From positions 248,001 to 312,000 of the forward strand of contig JAWLHE010000002.1 in the NCBI GenBank assembly GCA_041690495.1: a stretch of 64,000 bases of DNA, written 5' to 3'. The translations under genes were made by a program, and so were the position numbers. The stretch comes from DATAAP01 sp041690495. Its GTDB lineage: Bacteria > Pseudomonadota > Alphaproteobacteria > CACIAM-22H2. The notes under the pieces were generated by a model. That model searched no databases, was not told where the DNA came from, and was given only the letters and a program-made list of their open reading frames with translations. Positions within the stretch are counted from its first letter, which is position 1. Each line of letters starts with the position of its first letter. This document shows, piece by piece, positions 52,795 to 61,287 of the stretch.

Positions 52795-53802
52795 ATGAAG
52801 ATCGCAAGTCGTCTGTCGTCGGAAGTCGATTTCGAGCGCGATGGAAAGCAGGTCGGGTTTCTGCGCCTGCCGCATTCCGTGCATCGCTCCGCCTATGGCT
52901 GGATTCCGATTCCGGTGGCGTGCATCCGCAATGGCGGAGGTCCTCGCGTGCTGCTGATGGCCGGCAACCATGGCGACGAGTACGAGGGACAGGTGGCGCT
53001 GATGAAGCTGCTGCGGTCGCTCGAGCCGAAGGACGTGCGCGGTCGGCTCATTTTCCTGACCTCGGCGAACTTTCCGGCGGCGATGGCGGGGACGCGCACC
53101 TCGCCGATCGACGAAGGCAACCTCAACCGCTCTTTTCCGGGCGATGCGAACGGCCGCGTGACCGAGCAGGTCGCCTTCTACATCGAGCACGTGCTGCTGC
53201 CGCAATGCGACTACGTCATCGACCTGCATTCGGGCGGCAGCTCGCTGATGTACATCCCGAGCGGTCTGGTGCGCCGACATGACGATCCGGCACGGATGGC
53301 AAAGGCGATCGAGCTGCTGAAGGCATTTGGCGCGCCCGTCTCCTACGTCACCGACGCGCCGCAGGGCGAGGACCGCACTCTGACCGCCGCGGCATCGCGC
53401 CGGAACGTGCTCCATCTCGGCTCCGAGCTCGGCGGCGGCGGCACCCTGACTCCCGCGGCGCTGCGTACGGCGGAGGGGGGCATACGCCGCGCGCTCGGCG
53501 TGATCGGCGCACTGGTCGAGCCGCCGAAGGACGAACCGCCGGCGACGCGGCTTATGGAGGTGCGCGGCAGCGCCTACTACGTCTATGCGCCCGATTCCGG
53601 CTTCTTCGAGCCGTTCGCCGAACTCGGTGATGAAGTCGAGGAGGGGCAGCCGGCGGGCGCCATCCATTTCCCCGATACGCCATGGCGCGAGCCGAGCATC
53701 GCGCGCTTCGCGCATGCGGGCACCGTCATCTGCAAGCGCATGCCGTGCCGGGCCGAGCGGGGCGACTGCCTGTATCATCTTGGCACGCCGTACAAGGGTT
53801 GA
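52795..53802 (+). CDS. zinc deacylase of the aspartoacylase family, copy 2
   Basis: This 335-residue paralogue of the gene at 46039-47043 has the same motifs: VLLMAGNHGDEYEGQVALMK, DEGNLNRSFPG, DYVIDLHSGGSSLMYIP and ELGGGGTLT. It is intact. ATG 52795 is preferred over 52792 for Shine-Dalgarno spacing (GAGGGG). It is the sixth gene of the ABC operon. Its DoeB likeness suggests removing an acetyl or similar group from an imported N-acyl amino compound. Confidence 0.87.
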   Translation: MKIASRLSSEVDFERDGKQVGFLRLPHSVHRSAYGWIPIPVACIRNGGGPRVLLMAGNHGDEYEGQVALMKLLRSLEPKDVRGRLIFLTSANFPAAMAGTRTSPIDEGNLNRSFPGDANGRVTEQVAFYIEHVLLPQCDYVIDLHSGGSSLMYIPSGLVRRHDDPARMAKAIELLKAFGAPVSYVTDAPQGEDRTLTAAASRRNVLHLGSELGGGGTLTPAALRTAEGGIRRALGVIGALVEPPKDEPPATRLMEVRGSAYYVYAPDSGFFEPFAELGDEVEEGQPAGAIHFPDTPWREPSIARFAHAGTVICKRMPCRAERGDCLYHLGTPYKG

Positions 53803-53812
53803 GGGGATCACC

Positions 53813-54868
53813 ATGGCCGAACCGCGTTTCGATTTCCGCAGCGACAACACCGGGGCGGCGGCGCCCGAGATCGTCGCGGCGCTCGCCGCCGCCAATTCGG
53901 GCCCGGCCGCCGGCTACGGCAGCGATACCTGGACCGCGAAGCTGCAGCAGCGCCTCTCCGAGCTGTTCGAGAAGGACGTGACCGTGTTTCCGGTCTCGAC
54001 CGGAACGGCCGCCAACGCAATCGCGCTGGGCGCGATCAGCCCGCCCTATGGCGCGGTCTATTGCAGCAATGCGGCCCATGTCGACACCTCGGAATGCAAC
54101 GCCACGGCCTTCTTCGGCGGCGGCACCAAGCTCGTGCCCCTCGCGGGCGAGCACGGCAAGATCTCCGCGGCGGCGCTCGAAGCGGCGGTCGCGGGTGCGG
54201 GGATCGGCCTCTCGCACAAGAGTCAGCCGGCCTCGGTCAACGTGGTCCAGGCGACCGACTGGGGCGCCGTCTACAGTGTCGACGAGGTTGCCGCGATCGG
54301 CCGCGTCGCGCGCAAACACGGCCTCTGCTTTCACATGGACGGCGCGCGGTTCGGCAATGCGGTGGCGCGGCTCAAGTGCAGGCCGGCGGACGTCACGTGG
54401 AAAGCCGGCGTCGACGTGATGTCGTTCGGGGCCACCAAGAACGGCGGAATGCTTGCCGACGCCATTGTCGTGTTCACGCCCGGCGTGGCCGACGCGCTCA
54501 GGTTTCACCTGCGCCGTGCCGGACAGGTGTGGTCCAAGATGCGTTTCGCGGCCGCGCAGCTCCTTGCCTATGTCGAGGACGATCTGTGGCTCCGCCTTGC
54601 GGGCCAGGCGAACGCCGCCGCCGCGCGGATCGCGCCAGCCGCAGGGACCAGGCTTCTGGCGCCGGTCGAGGCGAACGAACTTTTCGTCGAGCTGCCGCCG
54701 GCGGCGATGGACGCGCTCGAACGGGAAGGCATCGGATTTTTCCGGCGCGGGACGTCGCTGGCCCGTTTCGTCTGCCGCTGGGATACGAGCGAGGCCGAGG
54801 TCGCGGCACTGTCCGCGGCTCTCCGCGAGCACACAGGGGCGTCTGGGGCGCAATCCGCTGCGCAGTGA
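53813..54868 (+). CDS. threonine aldolase / beta-eliminating lyase family PLP enzyme
   Basis: This 351-residue fold-type I PLP enzyme is of the low-specificity threonine aldolase group. It starts FDFRSDNTGAAAPEIV. FPVSTGTAANAIALGAI binds phosphate. HMDGARFGNA has the Asp-x-x-Arg cofactor contact, and FGATKNGGMLAD provides the PLP lysine. It would cleave a beta-hydroxy amino acid to glycine plus an aldehyde. Placed 10 bp after the deacylase, it could act on the freed amino acid. The exact substrate is unknown. A 7-bp hairpin at 54908-54929 may end the operon. Confidence 0.88.
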   Translation: MAEPRFDFRSDNTGAAAPEIVAALAAANSGPAAGYGSDTWTAKLQQRLSELFEKDVTVFPVSTGTAANAIALGAISPPYGAVYCSNAAHVDTSECNATAFFGGGTKLVPLAGEHGKISAAALEAAVAGAGIGLSHKSQPASVNVVQATDWGAVYSVDEVAAIGRVARKHGLCFHMDGARFGNAVARLKCRPADVTWKAGVDVMSFGATKNGGMLADAIVVFTPGVADALRFHLRRAGQVWSKMRFAAAQLLAYVEDDLWLRLAGQANAAAARIAPAAGTRLLAPVEANELFVELPPAAMDALEREGIGFFRRGTSLARFVCRWDTSEAEVAALSAALREHTGASGAQSAAQ

Positions 54869-54956
54869 CAATGGGCTCGAAGCCGGGCTTAATTAAGCGT
54901 TGACGGTCGCGCCCTAGTATCCGGGCGCGCCATCGTGGCGTGACCCGGACCTTATC

Positions 54957-56093
54957 ATGAGCGACGCCTCGTTGCCGAACCTGCCGCCGGCGCCGACCCG
55001 ATCGGGCACGCCGCTGCTGTCGATCGTGGTGCCGACATTCAATGAGCGCGACAACCTGGCAGAGCTCGTGCGCCGGATCGGCCAGGCGTTGCCGGACACG
55101 GCCTGGGAGATGATCGTCGTCGACGACGATTCGCCCGACGGCACCGCCGCGGCCGCGCGTGCGCTGGCGCAGGGCGATCCGCGCGTGCGCTGCCTCCAGA
55201 GGATCGGCCGGCGCGGGCTGTCGTCGGCGTGCATCGAAGGCATGATGGCGAGTGCGGCACCCTATATCGCGGTGATGGACGCCGATCTGCAGCATGACGA
55301 GCGCCTGCTGGGAAAGATGCTGCCGGTCCTGCAGCATGGCGAGGCCGACGTCGTCGTCGGCAGCCGCTATGTCGATGGCGGCGGTATCGGCGATTGGGAT
55401 GCGGGCCGGGCACGCGCGAGCCGCGTCGCCACGCGGCTTGGACAGATGGCGCTGCGTGTCCGGCTGTCCGATCCGATGAGCGGCTTCTTCATGGTGAAGG
55501 CCGATGCGGTGCACGACACCGTCCGGGCGCTGTCCGGGATCGGATTCAAGATCCTGCTCGATCTGCTGGCGTCCTCGCCGCGGCCGCTGCGCTGCCGCGA
55601 GATGCCCTACGAGTTCCGCCGGCGCGCCGCCGGCGAGAGCAAGCTCGACGGCAGGGTGGCGTGGGACTTCCTCATGCTACTCGCCGACAAGACTGTCGGC
55701 CGGTTCGTGCCCGTGCGCTTCCTCATGTTTGGCGTGGTCGGCACGCTGGGCATCGTCGTGCATCTGGTGGTGCTGGCGCTAATGTTCCAAGTTGGGGATC
55801 TTCCGTTCGTGTGGGCGCAGACCGGCGCTACGCTCTCGGCGATGACATTCAATTTCGCCGTGAACAACGCGCTGACCTATCGCGACCAGCGTCTGCGTGG
55901 TGCGCTGCAGCTCGCCCGGGGATGGTTCACCTTCGTTGCGGCCTGCAGCGTCGGCGCGGCCGCTAATGTCGGCATTGCCAACTACCTGTTCGAGCACGAC
56001 ACGTTCTGGGTCCTTTCGGCGATGGCCGGTGTTGCGGTGGGCGCCGTCTGGAACTACGCCGTCACCTCCGTCTACACCTGGCGCGCACGTTGA
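54957..56093 (+). CDS. family 2 glycosyltransferase fused to GtrA domain (dolichol-phosphate mannosyltransferase-like)
   Basis: This 378-residue protein has an N-terminal GT-A domain (LLSIVVPTFNERDNLAELVR, IVVDDDSPDGTA, VMDADLQHDE with the DxD, and SDPMSGFF). A four-helix GtrA-like domain follows at about 250-378. It probably charges polyprenyl phosphate with a sugar and flips or holds it in the membrane. Its TGA overlaps the ATG of the next gene (TGATG), so it likely donates sugar to that integral-membrane transferase. Confidence 0.9.
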   Translation: MSDASLPNLPPAPTRSGTPLLSIVVPTFNERDNLAELVRRIGQALPDTAWEMIVVDDDSPDGTAAAARALAQGDPRVRCLQRIGRRGLSSACIEGMMASAAPYIAVMDADLQHDERLLGKMLPVLQHGEADVVVGSRYVDGGGIGDWDAGRARASRVATRLGQMALRVRLSDPMSGFFMVKADAVHDTVRALSGIGFKILLDLLASSPRPLRCREMPYEFRRRAAGESKLDGRVAWDFLMLLADKTVGRFVPVRFLMFGVVGTLGIVVHLVVLALMFQVGDLPFVWAQTGATLSAMTFNFAVNNALTYRDQRLRGALQLARGWFTFVAACSVGAAANVGIANYLFEHDTFWVLSAMAGVAVGAVWNYAVTSVYTWRAR

Positions 56094-57688
56094 TGCACGC
56101 GGCGGAAGCAGCGTGGAGACACGCGAAGAGAGGCGATGGCCGCGCCGTGGCGCGTCCCCGGGATACCCTGATCATTGTCGCAGTCTTCGCGCTCGCCCTT
56201 TGCATCCGGCTGTATCGCCTCGACGCGGAGCCGATCTGGCTCGACGAGGCTGCGTCCCTCGGTTTCGCGCGCGCCTCCTGGACCGCACTGTGGAGCGAGC
56301 TTCGGCCGCACGAAACCAACCCGGTCGGGTACTACGTGCTGCTCAAACTGTGGATCGCCATTGCCGGCACGTCCGAGTTTGCGCTGCGCCTTCCTTCGGC
56401 AATCGCGAGCGCCTTGTGCGTCGCGCCGCTGTACTGGCTGTGTCTGCGTCTGTTCGACCGACGTACGGCGGTCCTGGCGGTGCTGCTGCTTGCGCTCGCG
56501 GCAATCCATGTGGAATACGCGCAGGAGGCGCGCAACTACGCAATTTTCTTCCTGCTGTTCCTCTGGGCCCTGATTGCTGCGGCCCGGCTGGCGGAGCCGA
56601 AGACGTGGGGCCAAACTTCCAGAGGCCATGCCCTGCTGCTCGGCGCCCTCGGGGCAGGGCTTGTCTGGATGCACGGCACCGGGCTGATAGCTCTGGCCGC
56701 AATCGATGTCTTCGTCCTTGGCGTCGTTGCGACGCGCCGCGGCCCGTGGATGCCGGTGCTCGCGCCCCTAGTCGCCGCGAATCTCGTCGCCGGCGTGCTG
56801 GCGGCGCCGGCGCTGCTGACGATCTGGCTGCAGGCGCTAGACCCGCATTCGGCGGCGTCGTGGATCGCGCGCCCGACGCTCGCCTCGGCAGGGGCCGTCT
56901 ATGCGAAGGTGCTTGGCCATGCATACCTGGCGTGGTCCCGGCCATGGGCCGATGCGATCCTGGTTCTGGGCTTGATTGCGGCAACATGGTCCGCCGCGCG
57001 CCGAAAGGAGAGCCGGATATTCGGACTGCTGGCGGCGCTGGCCTTCGTGCTGGTGGCGTTCTACGGGCTCAGCCAGAAGACGCCGGTCCTGCTGCCGCGC
57101 ACGGCCCTGTTCGCCCTTGCCCTGGCGCTACCGCTGGTCGCCTATGGGCTGACGCGCGTCAGGAGCCGCTCGATTCTCATTGCAGCCTCAGTCGCGGCTC
57201 TCGTGCCGCAGGCCAAGGACCTCGTCAACTACTTCGCCTACGGCATCGGAAAGGAACCCTGGCGCGATGCGACGGCCGCCGCCGCGGCCGCGTCAGGGCC
57301 GGGGTCGGCGCTGCTGATTTCGGGCGCCGACGCATTCGGCATGGTTGCGGTCGCCTATTACTGGCCGCAAGGGCGGGCCATCCCGACTGCCTTCGTGCTG
57401 AGGCAGCCGCGGTCGAAGCTTCAGCAGGCCTTCGTCGCCCATGCCGGCGGCACAACGATGATCGATCCGGAGACGGTCTGTCCGGAGCTGGTCGAATTCG
57501 AGCGGATCGTCGTGATCCATCGCTATTCCGTGGGCTCGTCGCGCATCGTCGAGCTCAGGGCGGCGCTGACGGCCCGCGGCGCATCGGAAGGCGATCCCAC
57601 GGTCATGGGCAACCTCGACCTCCGGGTCTGGGCGGGGCTCACGTGCCCCGCCGCCCAGCCCCCTGAGGGGCTTGGCGAGCGGCCCTGA
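56093..57688 (+). CDS. PMT/GT39-like integral membrane glycosyltransferase
   Basis: This 531-residue protein has about ten or more helices and the GT-C signature: EPIWLDEAASLGFARASWTA contains the first-loop Asp-Glu (LDE), followed by the His-Glu of PHETNPVGYY. This arrangement is typical of ArnT/PMT-like transferases that use polyprenyl-phosphate sugars. The acceptor is unknown. Start ATG 56093 overlaps the previous stop, which supports a two-gene unit with the polyprenyl-phosphate sugar synthase. Confidence 0.87.
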   Translation: MHAAEAAWRHAKRGDGRAVARPRDTLIIVAVFALALCIRLYRLDAEPIWLDEAASLGFARASWTALWSELRPHETNPVGYYVLLKLWIAIAGTSEFALRLPSAIASALCVAPLYWLCLRLFDRRTAVLAVLLLALAAIHVEYAQEARNYAIFFLLFLWALIAAARLAEPKTWGQTSRGHALLLGALGAGLVWMHGTGLIALAAIDVFVLGVVATRRGPWMPVLAPLVAANLVAGVLAAPALLTIWLQALDPHSAASWIARPTLASAGAVYAKVLGHAYLAWSRPWADAILVLGLIAATWSAARRKESRIFGLLAALAFVLVAFYGLSQKTPVLLPRTALFALALALPLVAYGLTRVRSRSILIAASVAALVPQAKDLVNYFAYGIGKEPWRDATAAAAAASGPGSALLISGADAFGMVAVAYYWPQGRAIPTAFVLRQPRSKLQQAFVAHAGGTTMIDPETVCPELVEFERIVVIHRYSVGSSRIVELRAALTARGASEGDPTVMGNLDLRVWAGLTCPAAQPPEGLGERP

Positions 57689-57740
57689 AACTGGCACATA
57701 AGCGGCGCGCGTCGCGCCTGTGCACCGCGTATCTGGATCA

Positions 57741-59450
57741 ATGGAGCTGAGCAGCACGATGCCCGACGAAGCGGCGCCGCCGGAAGCAGGACGCGATTTC
57801 ATTCGCGACATCATCGAGAGGGATCTGAAGACGGGGCGCCACAAGCAGGTCGTGACCCGGTTTCCGCCGGAGCCCAACGGCTATCTGCATATCGGCCATG
57901 CCAAGTCGATCTGCCTCAATTTCGGCGTAGCGCAGGAGTTCGGCGGCCGCTGCCACCTGCGCTTCGACGACACCAATCCGACCAGGGAGGAGCAGGAATA
58001 TATAGACGCGATCAAGGCGGATGTCCGCTGGCTCGGCTTCGACTGGGGCAAGCACCTCTACCATGCGTCGGACTATTTCGAGCAGCTCTACGAGTGGGCC
58101 GAGCATCTGATCCGCAACGGCAAGGCCTATGTCGACGACACGCCGCTGGAGGAGATGCGGGCGATGCGCGGCACCGTGACCGAGCCGGGCCGCGCCAGCG
58201 TGTATCGCGACCGGAGCGTCGAGGAGAATCTCGACCTGTTCCGCCGCATGCGGGCCGGCGAGTTTCCGAACGGCGCGCGCGTGCTGCGTGCGAAGATCGA
58301 TCTCGGCGCCGGCAACATGATCATGCGCGATCCGGTCCTGTACCGTATCCTGCATGCCGCCCATCCCAGGACGGGCACCGCCTGGGCCATCTATCCGACC
58401 TATGATTTCGCGCATGGCCAGTCCGACGCGATCGAGCACGTCACGCATTCGCTGTGCACGCTCGAGTTCGAGGATCATCGGCCGCTCTACGACTGGTTCC
58501 TCGACAACCTGCCGGTTCCGGCGCGGCCGCGGCAATATGAGTTCGCGCGTCTCAACCTGACCTATACGGTGCTGTCGAAGCGCGTGCTGACCGAGCTGGT
58601 GCGGCGCGGCGATGTCGGCGGCTGGGACGACCCGCGCATGCCGACGCTGGCGGGCCTGCGCCGGCGCGGCGTGCCGCCCGAGGCGATCCGCGACTTCGTG
58701 CGCCGCATCGGCGTCGCCCGCGCCAACTCGGTCGTCGACGTGCAGATGCTCGACGCCGCCATCCGCGACAGCCTCAACAAGTCGGCGACGCGCCGCATGG
58801 CGGTGCTGCGGCCACTGAAGGTCGTCATCGAGAATTATCCCGAGGGCCGGACGGAGGAGCTCGAGGCGGTCAATAACCCCGAGGATCCGTCAGCCGGTAC
58901 GCGCATGGTGCCGTTCGCGCGCGAACTCTATGTCGAGCGCGACGACTTCATGGAGAACCCGCCGAAGAAGTTCTACCGGCTGGCGCCGGGCCGCGAGGTG
59001 CGGCTGCGCTATGCCTATTTCATCACCTGCCGCGAGGCGGTGAAGAACGCGGCGGGCGAGGTGGTCGAGCTGCGCTGCACCTATGATCCGACGACGAAGG
59101 GCGGCAACGCGCCGGACGGGCGCAAGGTGCAGGCGACGATCCACTGGGTTTCGGCCGCGCACGGGGTGCCGGCAGAGGTGCGGCTCTACGATCACCTGTT
59201 CGCGCGGCCCGATCCCGGCGCGGGCGGCGACTACTTCGCCGATCTCAACCCCGGCTCGCTCGAGATTCTGGGCGACGCAAGGGTAGAGCCTGCGCTTGCC
59301 ACGGCCAATTCCGGCGATACCGTGCAGTTCGAGCGTCAGGGGTACTTTTCGCGCGATCGCGATTCGACGTCGGGCCGGCTCGTATTCAATCGCACGGTCG
59401 GCCTGCGCGACACCTGGGCGAAGGTCCAGGCTGCAGGGAAGGGCAGGTAG
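57741..59450 (+). CDS. glnS: glutaminyl-tRNA synthetase
   Basis: This class I synthetase of about 569 residues charges tRNA-Gln. FPPEPNGYLHIGHAKSICLN holds the HIGH motif (50-53). YTVLSKRVLTELVRRGDVGG is the GlnRS form of KMSKS (VLSK). FDDTNPTREEQEY and WDDPRMPTLAGLRRRGVPPE are catalytic-domain signatures, and a complete C-terminal beta-barrel domain follows. ATG 57741 is my choice; 57759 is an alternative. Most alphaproteobacteria instead use GluRS plus GatCAB, so its presence is noteworthy. Confidence 0.95.
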   Translation: MELSSTMPDEAAPPEAGRDFIRDIIERDLKTGRHKQVVTRFPPEPNGYLHIGHAKSICLNFGVAQEFGGRCHLRFDDTNPTREEQEYIDAIKADVRWLGFDWGKHLYHASDYFEQLYEWAEHLIRNGKAYVDDTPLEEMRAMRGTVTEPGRASVYRDRSVEENLDLFRRMRAGEFPNGARVLRAKIDLGAGNMIMRDPVLYRILHAAHPRTGTAWAIYPTYDFAHGQSDAIEHVTHSLCTLEFEDHRPLYDWFLDNLPVPARPRQYEFARLNLTYTVLSKRVLTELVRRGDVGGWDDPRMPTLAGLRRRGVPPEAIRDFVRRIGVARANSVVDVQMLDAAIRDSLNKSATRRMAVLRPLKVVIENYPEGRTEELEAVNNPEDPSAGTRMVPFARELYVERDDFMENPPKKFYRLAPGREVRLRYAYFITCREAVKNAAGEVVELRCTYDPTTKGGNAPDGRKVQATIHWVSAAHGVPAEVRLYDHLFARPDPGAGGDYFADLNPGSLEILGDARVEPALATANSGDTVQFERQGYFSRDRDSTSGRLVFNRTVGLRDTWAKVQAAGKGR

Positions 59451-59473
59451 AGCCGCGTGCCTTGGCGGGCGAC

Positions 59474-59875
59474 TCACTGCATGCTGCGCAGCGCCTCCCT
59501 GCAGGCCTGCTCGCAGCGCTGGCAGGATTCGGCGCAGACGCGGCAATGCTCGTGTTGCCCTGCGTGGTGCGCGCATTCTTCGCCGCATATCCGGCAGGCC
59601 GTGGCGCAGGCATCGAGCATGCGGCGAATGACCTCTTCGTTCGAGCCCGTGCGGCGCGTCGCGACGGAACCGGTGATCGCACAGATGTCGGCACAGTCGA
59701 GGTTGAGCCGGATGCACTGCCTTAGCTCCTTGACCGAGTCCTCGCCGAGGCAGGCATCGGCGCAGGATGTGCAGGCCTGGGCGCAGTCGTAACACGCCTC
59801 AATGGAGCGGATCAGCGCGTCGTTGGCCTGTCCCTTGACGTCGGGATGAGTCCGGATCATCTCCTGCGCGTGCAT
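59474..59875 (-). CDS. four-helix copper-storage protein (cytosolic Csp3-like)
   Basis: This 133-residue four-helix bundle has about 17-18 cysteines, many in CxxxC or CxxC spacing pointing into the core: ACYDCAQACTSCADACLG, then CATACRICGEECAHH, then CRVCAESCQRCEQACREAL. Csp proteins store many Cu(I) ions this way. No Tat or Sec signal precedes it, so it is the cytosolic type. ATG 59875 follows GGAGACCTCG. In-frame ATG 59887 is less likely. It is downstream of OsmC copy 2. Confidence 0.9.
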   Translation of the reverse strand: MHAQEMIRTHPDVKGQANDALIRSIEACYDCAQACTSCADACLGEDSVKELRQCIRLNLDCADICAITGSVATRRTGSNEEVIRRMLDACATACRICGEECAHHAGQHEHCRVCAESCQRCEQACREALRSMQ

Positions 59876-59966
59876 CGAGGTCTCCATCATTGGGAAGATC
59901 GGCACCGAACTAAACCGGTATCCCGTGCTCAGGTTCCGCAATGACCGCAGAGCCGCGCGGCAGCAC

Positions 59967-60500
59967 TCAGGCGGAAGCGGCTGCGCGGTCCGCCGGGACG
60001 CCCAGAGAAAGGTCGAATTCCGGCGGCTGGCGCAGTGTCTGGTAGACCACGCAGTAGCGTTCGGTGAGCTTCTGCAGGGTTGCAAGCTTGTCCGCATCGG
60101 CGTCGGTATCGAGATCGAACCGCAGCCGGATCGCCTTGAACCCGACCGGTGCCTCCTTGCTCACGCCGAGCGTGCCGCGGAAGTCGAGATCGCCCTCGAC
60201 CCTGACGGTGCCGCTCCGCACTTCGATGCCGAGCGCGGTGGCAACGGCGCGCAGGGTCACACCGGCGCATGCGACGAGCGCTTCGAGCAGCATGTCGCCC
60301 GAGCAGACCTGCAGGCCCGTGCCGCCCGTCGCCGGGTGCAGCCCGGCTTCGATCAGGGCCCGGCCTGTCTCGACCTTGCAGGCGATCGATGCCTCGTCGA
60401 GCGTGCCCCTGGCGCACAGGGTAATCACGGCGGTCTGCGGGTCCTGCTTGTATCGGTCTTTCAGCGGCGCCTGCAGCGCGCGCAGGTCCTCGGCGTTCAT
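59967..60500 (-). CDS. OsmC family protein, copy 2
   Basis: This 177-residue OsmC-fold protein has both active cysteines in VCSGDMLLEALVACAGVTLR. It is a close paralogue of 42342-42869 and shares LQKLTERYCVVYQ and the N-terminal ALQAPLK. It starts 35 bp after the ABC ATPase gene with a good GAGGAGA ribosome site, so it may be in the SAM-II riboswitch operon. Confidence 0.9.
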   Translation of the reverse strand: MNAEDLRALQAPLKDRYKQDPQTAVITLCARGTLDEASIACKVETGRALIEAGLHPATGGTGLQVCSGDMLLEALVACAGVTLRAVATALGIEVRSGTVRVEGDLDFRGTLGVSKEAPVGFKAIRLRFDLDTDADADKLATLQKLTERYCVVYQTLRQPPEFDLSLGVPADRAAASA

Positions 60501-60535
60501 GCGGGATCTCCTCGGGTCGTGTAGGGGCGGCGCGG

Positions 60536-61282
60536 TCAGGCCGCGGTGGCGACGTCCATGGCGGCCTGCAATTCCGCGAGCAGCGACACCTTCCAGCGCT
60601 GGAATTCCGGCGATGTCCGGAAGCGCGGGCGCGGCAGGTCGACCGTGTGCTCGGCGTGGATGGCGCCTGGATGAGCGCGCATCACGACAACGCGGTCGCT
60701 CAGGAACAGCGCCTCGTCGATGTCGTGCGTGACCAGCACCATGGTCGGGCGGTCGTCGCTCCAGATATCGAGCAGGTGGTTCTGCAGGTCGGTGCGGGTC
60801 AGTGCGTCGAGCGCGCTGAACGGCTCGTCGAGCAGCAGGACCGACGGGCGCGCGACGAGGGCGCGGGCGATCGCGGCGCGCTGCGCCATGCCGCCGGAGA
60901 GCTCGCGCGGCAGCGCATCAGCGAAGCGGTCGAGCCCGACGCGCCGCAAGGCACCTAGTGCGCGCTTGCGGCGCTCCGCCTTCGGAAGGCTGCCAAGGCC
61001 GAACTCGGCGTTCTCGGCGATCGTGAGCCATGGCATCAACCGCGGCTCCTGGAATACCAGGCCGATTTCCGGCCGCGGGGCCCGGACGGGGATATCGCCG
61101 CACCACACGCCGCCCTGGGTCGGCGCCGTCAGGCCGGAGATCAGCCGCAGCAGGGTGCTCTTGCCGCAGCCGCTGCCGCCGACGATGCCGAGGATTTCGC
61201 CTGGCTGTACGGCGAGATCGATGCCATCGAGCGCGAGGTAACCGTTTTCGAAGCGTTTGGAAACCGATTGCAGTCGCAGCAT
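60536..61282 (-). CDS. ABC transporter ATP-binding protein, SsuB/TauB type
   Basis: This 248-residue importer ATPase has Walker A IVGGSGCGKSTLLRLISG, Q-loop LVFQEPRLMPWLTI, signature LSGGMAQRAAIARAL and Walker B VLLLDEPFSALDALTR. Start ATG 61282 is used; the longer open frame overlaps the permease gene. It lies five bases after the permease stop. The SsuB/TauB/NrtD subgroup serves sulfonate, taurine, nitrate or thiamine-precursor importers. The SAM-II leader points to a sulfur compound. Confidence 0.93.
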   Translation of the reverse strand: MLRLQSVSKRFENGYLALDGIDLAVQPGEILGIVGGSGCGKSTLLRLISGLTAPTQGGVWCGDIPVRAPRPEIGLVFQEPRLMPWLTIAENAEFGLGSLPKAERRKRALGALRRVGLDRFADALPRELSGGMAQRAAIARALVARPSVLLLDEPFSALDALTRTDLQNHLLDIWSDDRPTMVLVTHDIDEALFLSDRVVVMRAHPGAIHAEHTVDLPRPRFRTSPEFQRWKVSLLAELQAAMDVATAA

Positions 61283-61287
61283 GCGGA

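Noticed and set aside
54908..54929. CGCGCCC/GGGCGCG hairpin after the threonine-aldolase-like gene
   Set aside because: No T-run follows; kept only as a remark because GC-rich 7-bp stems are common here.
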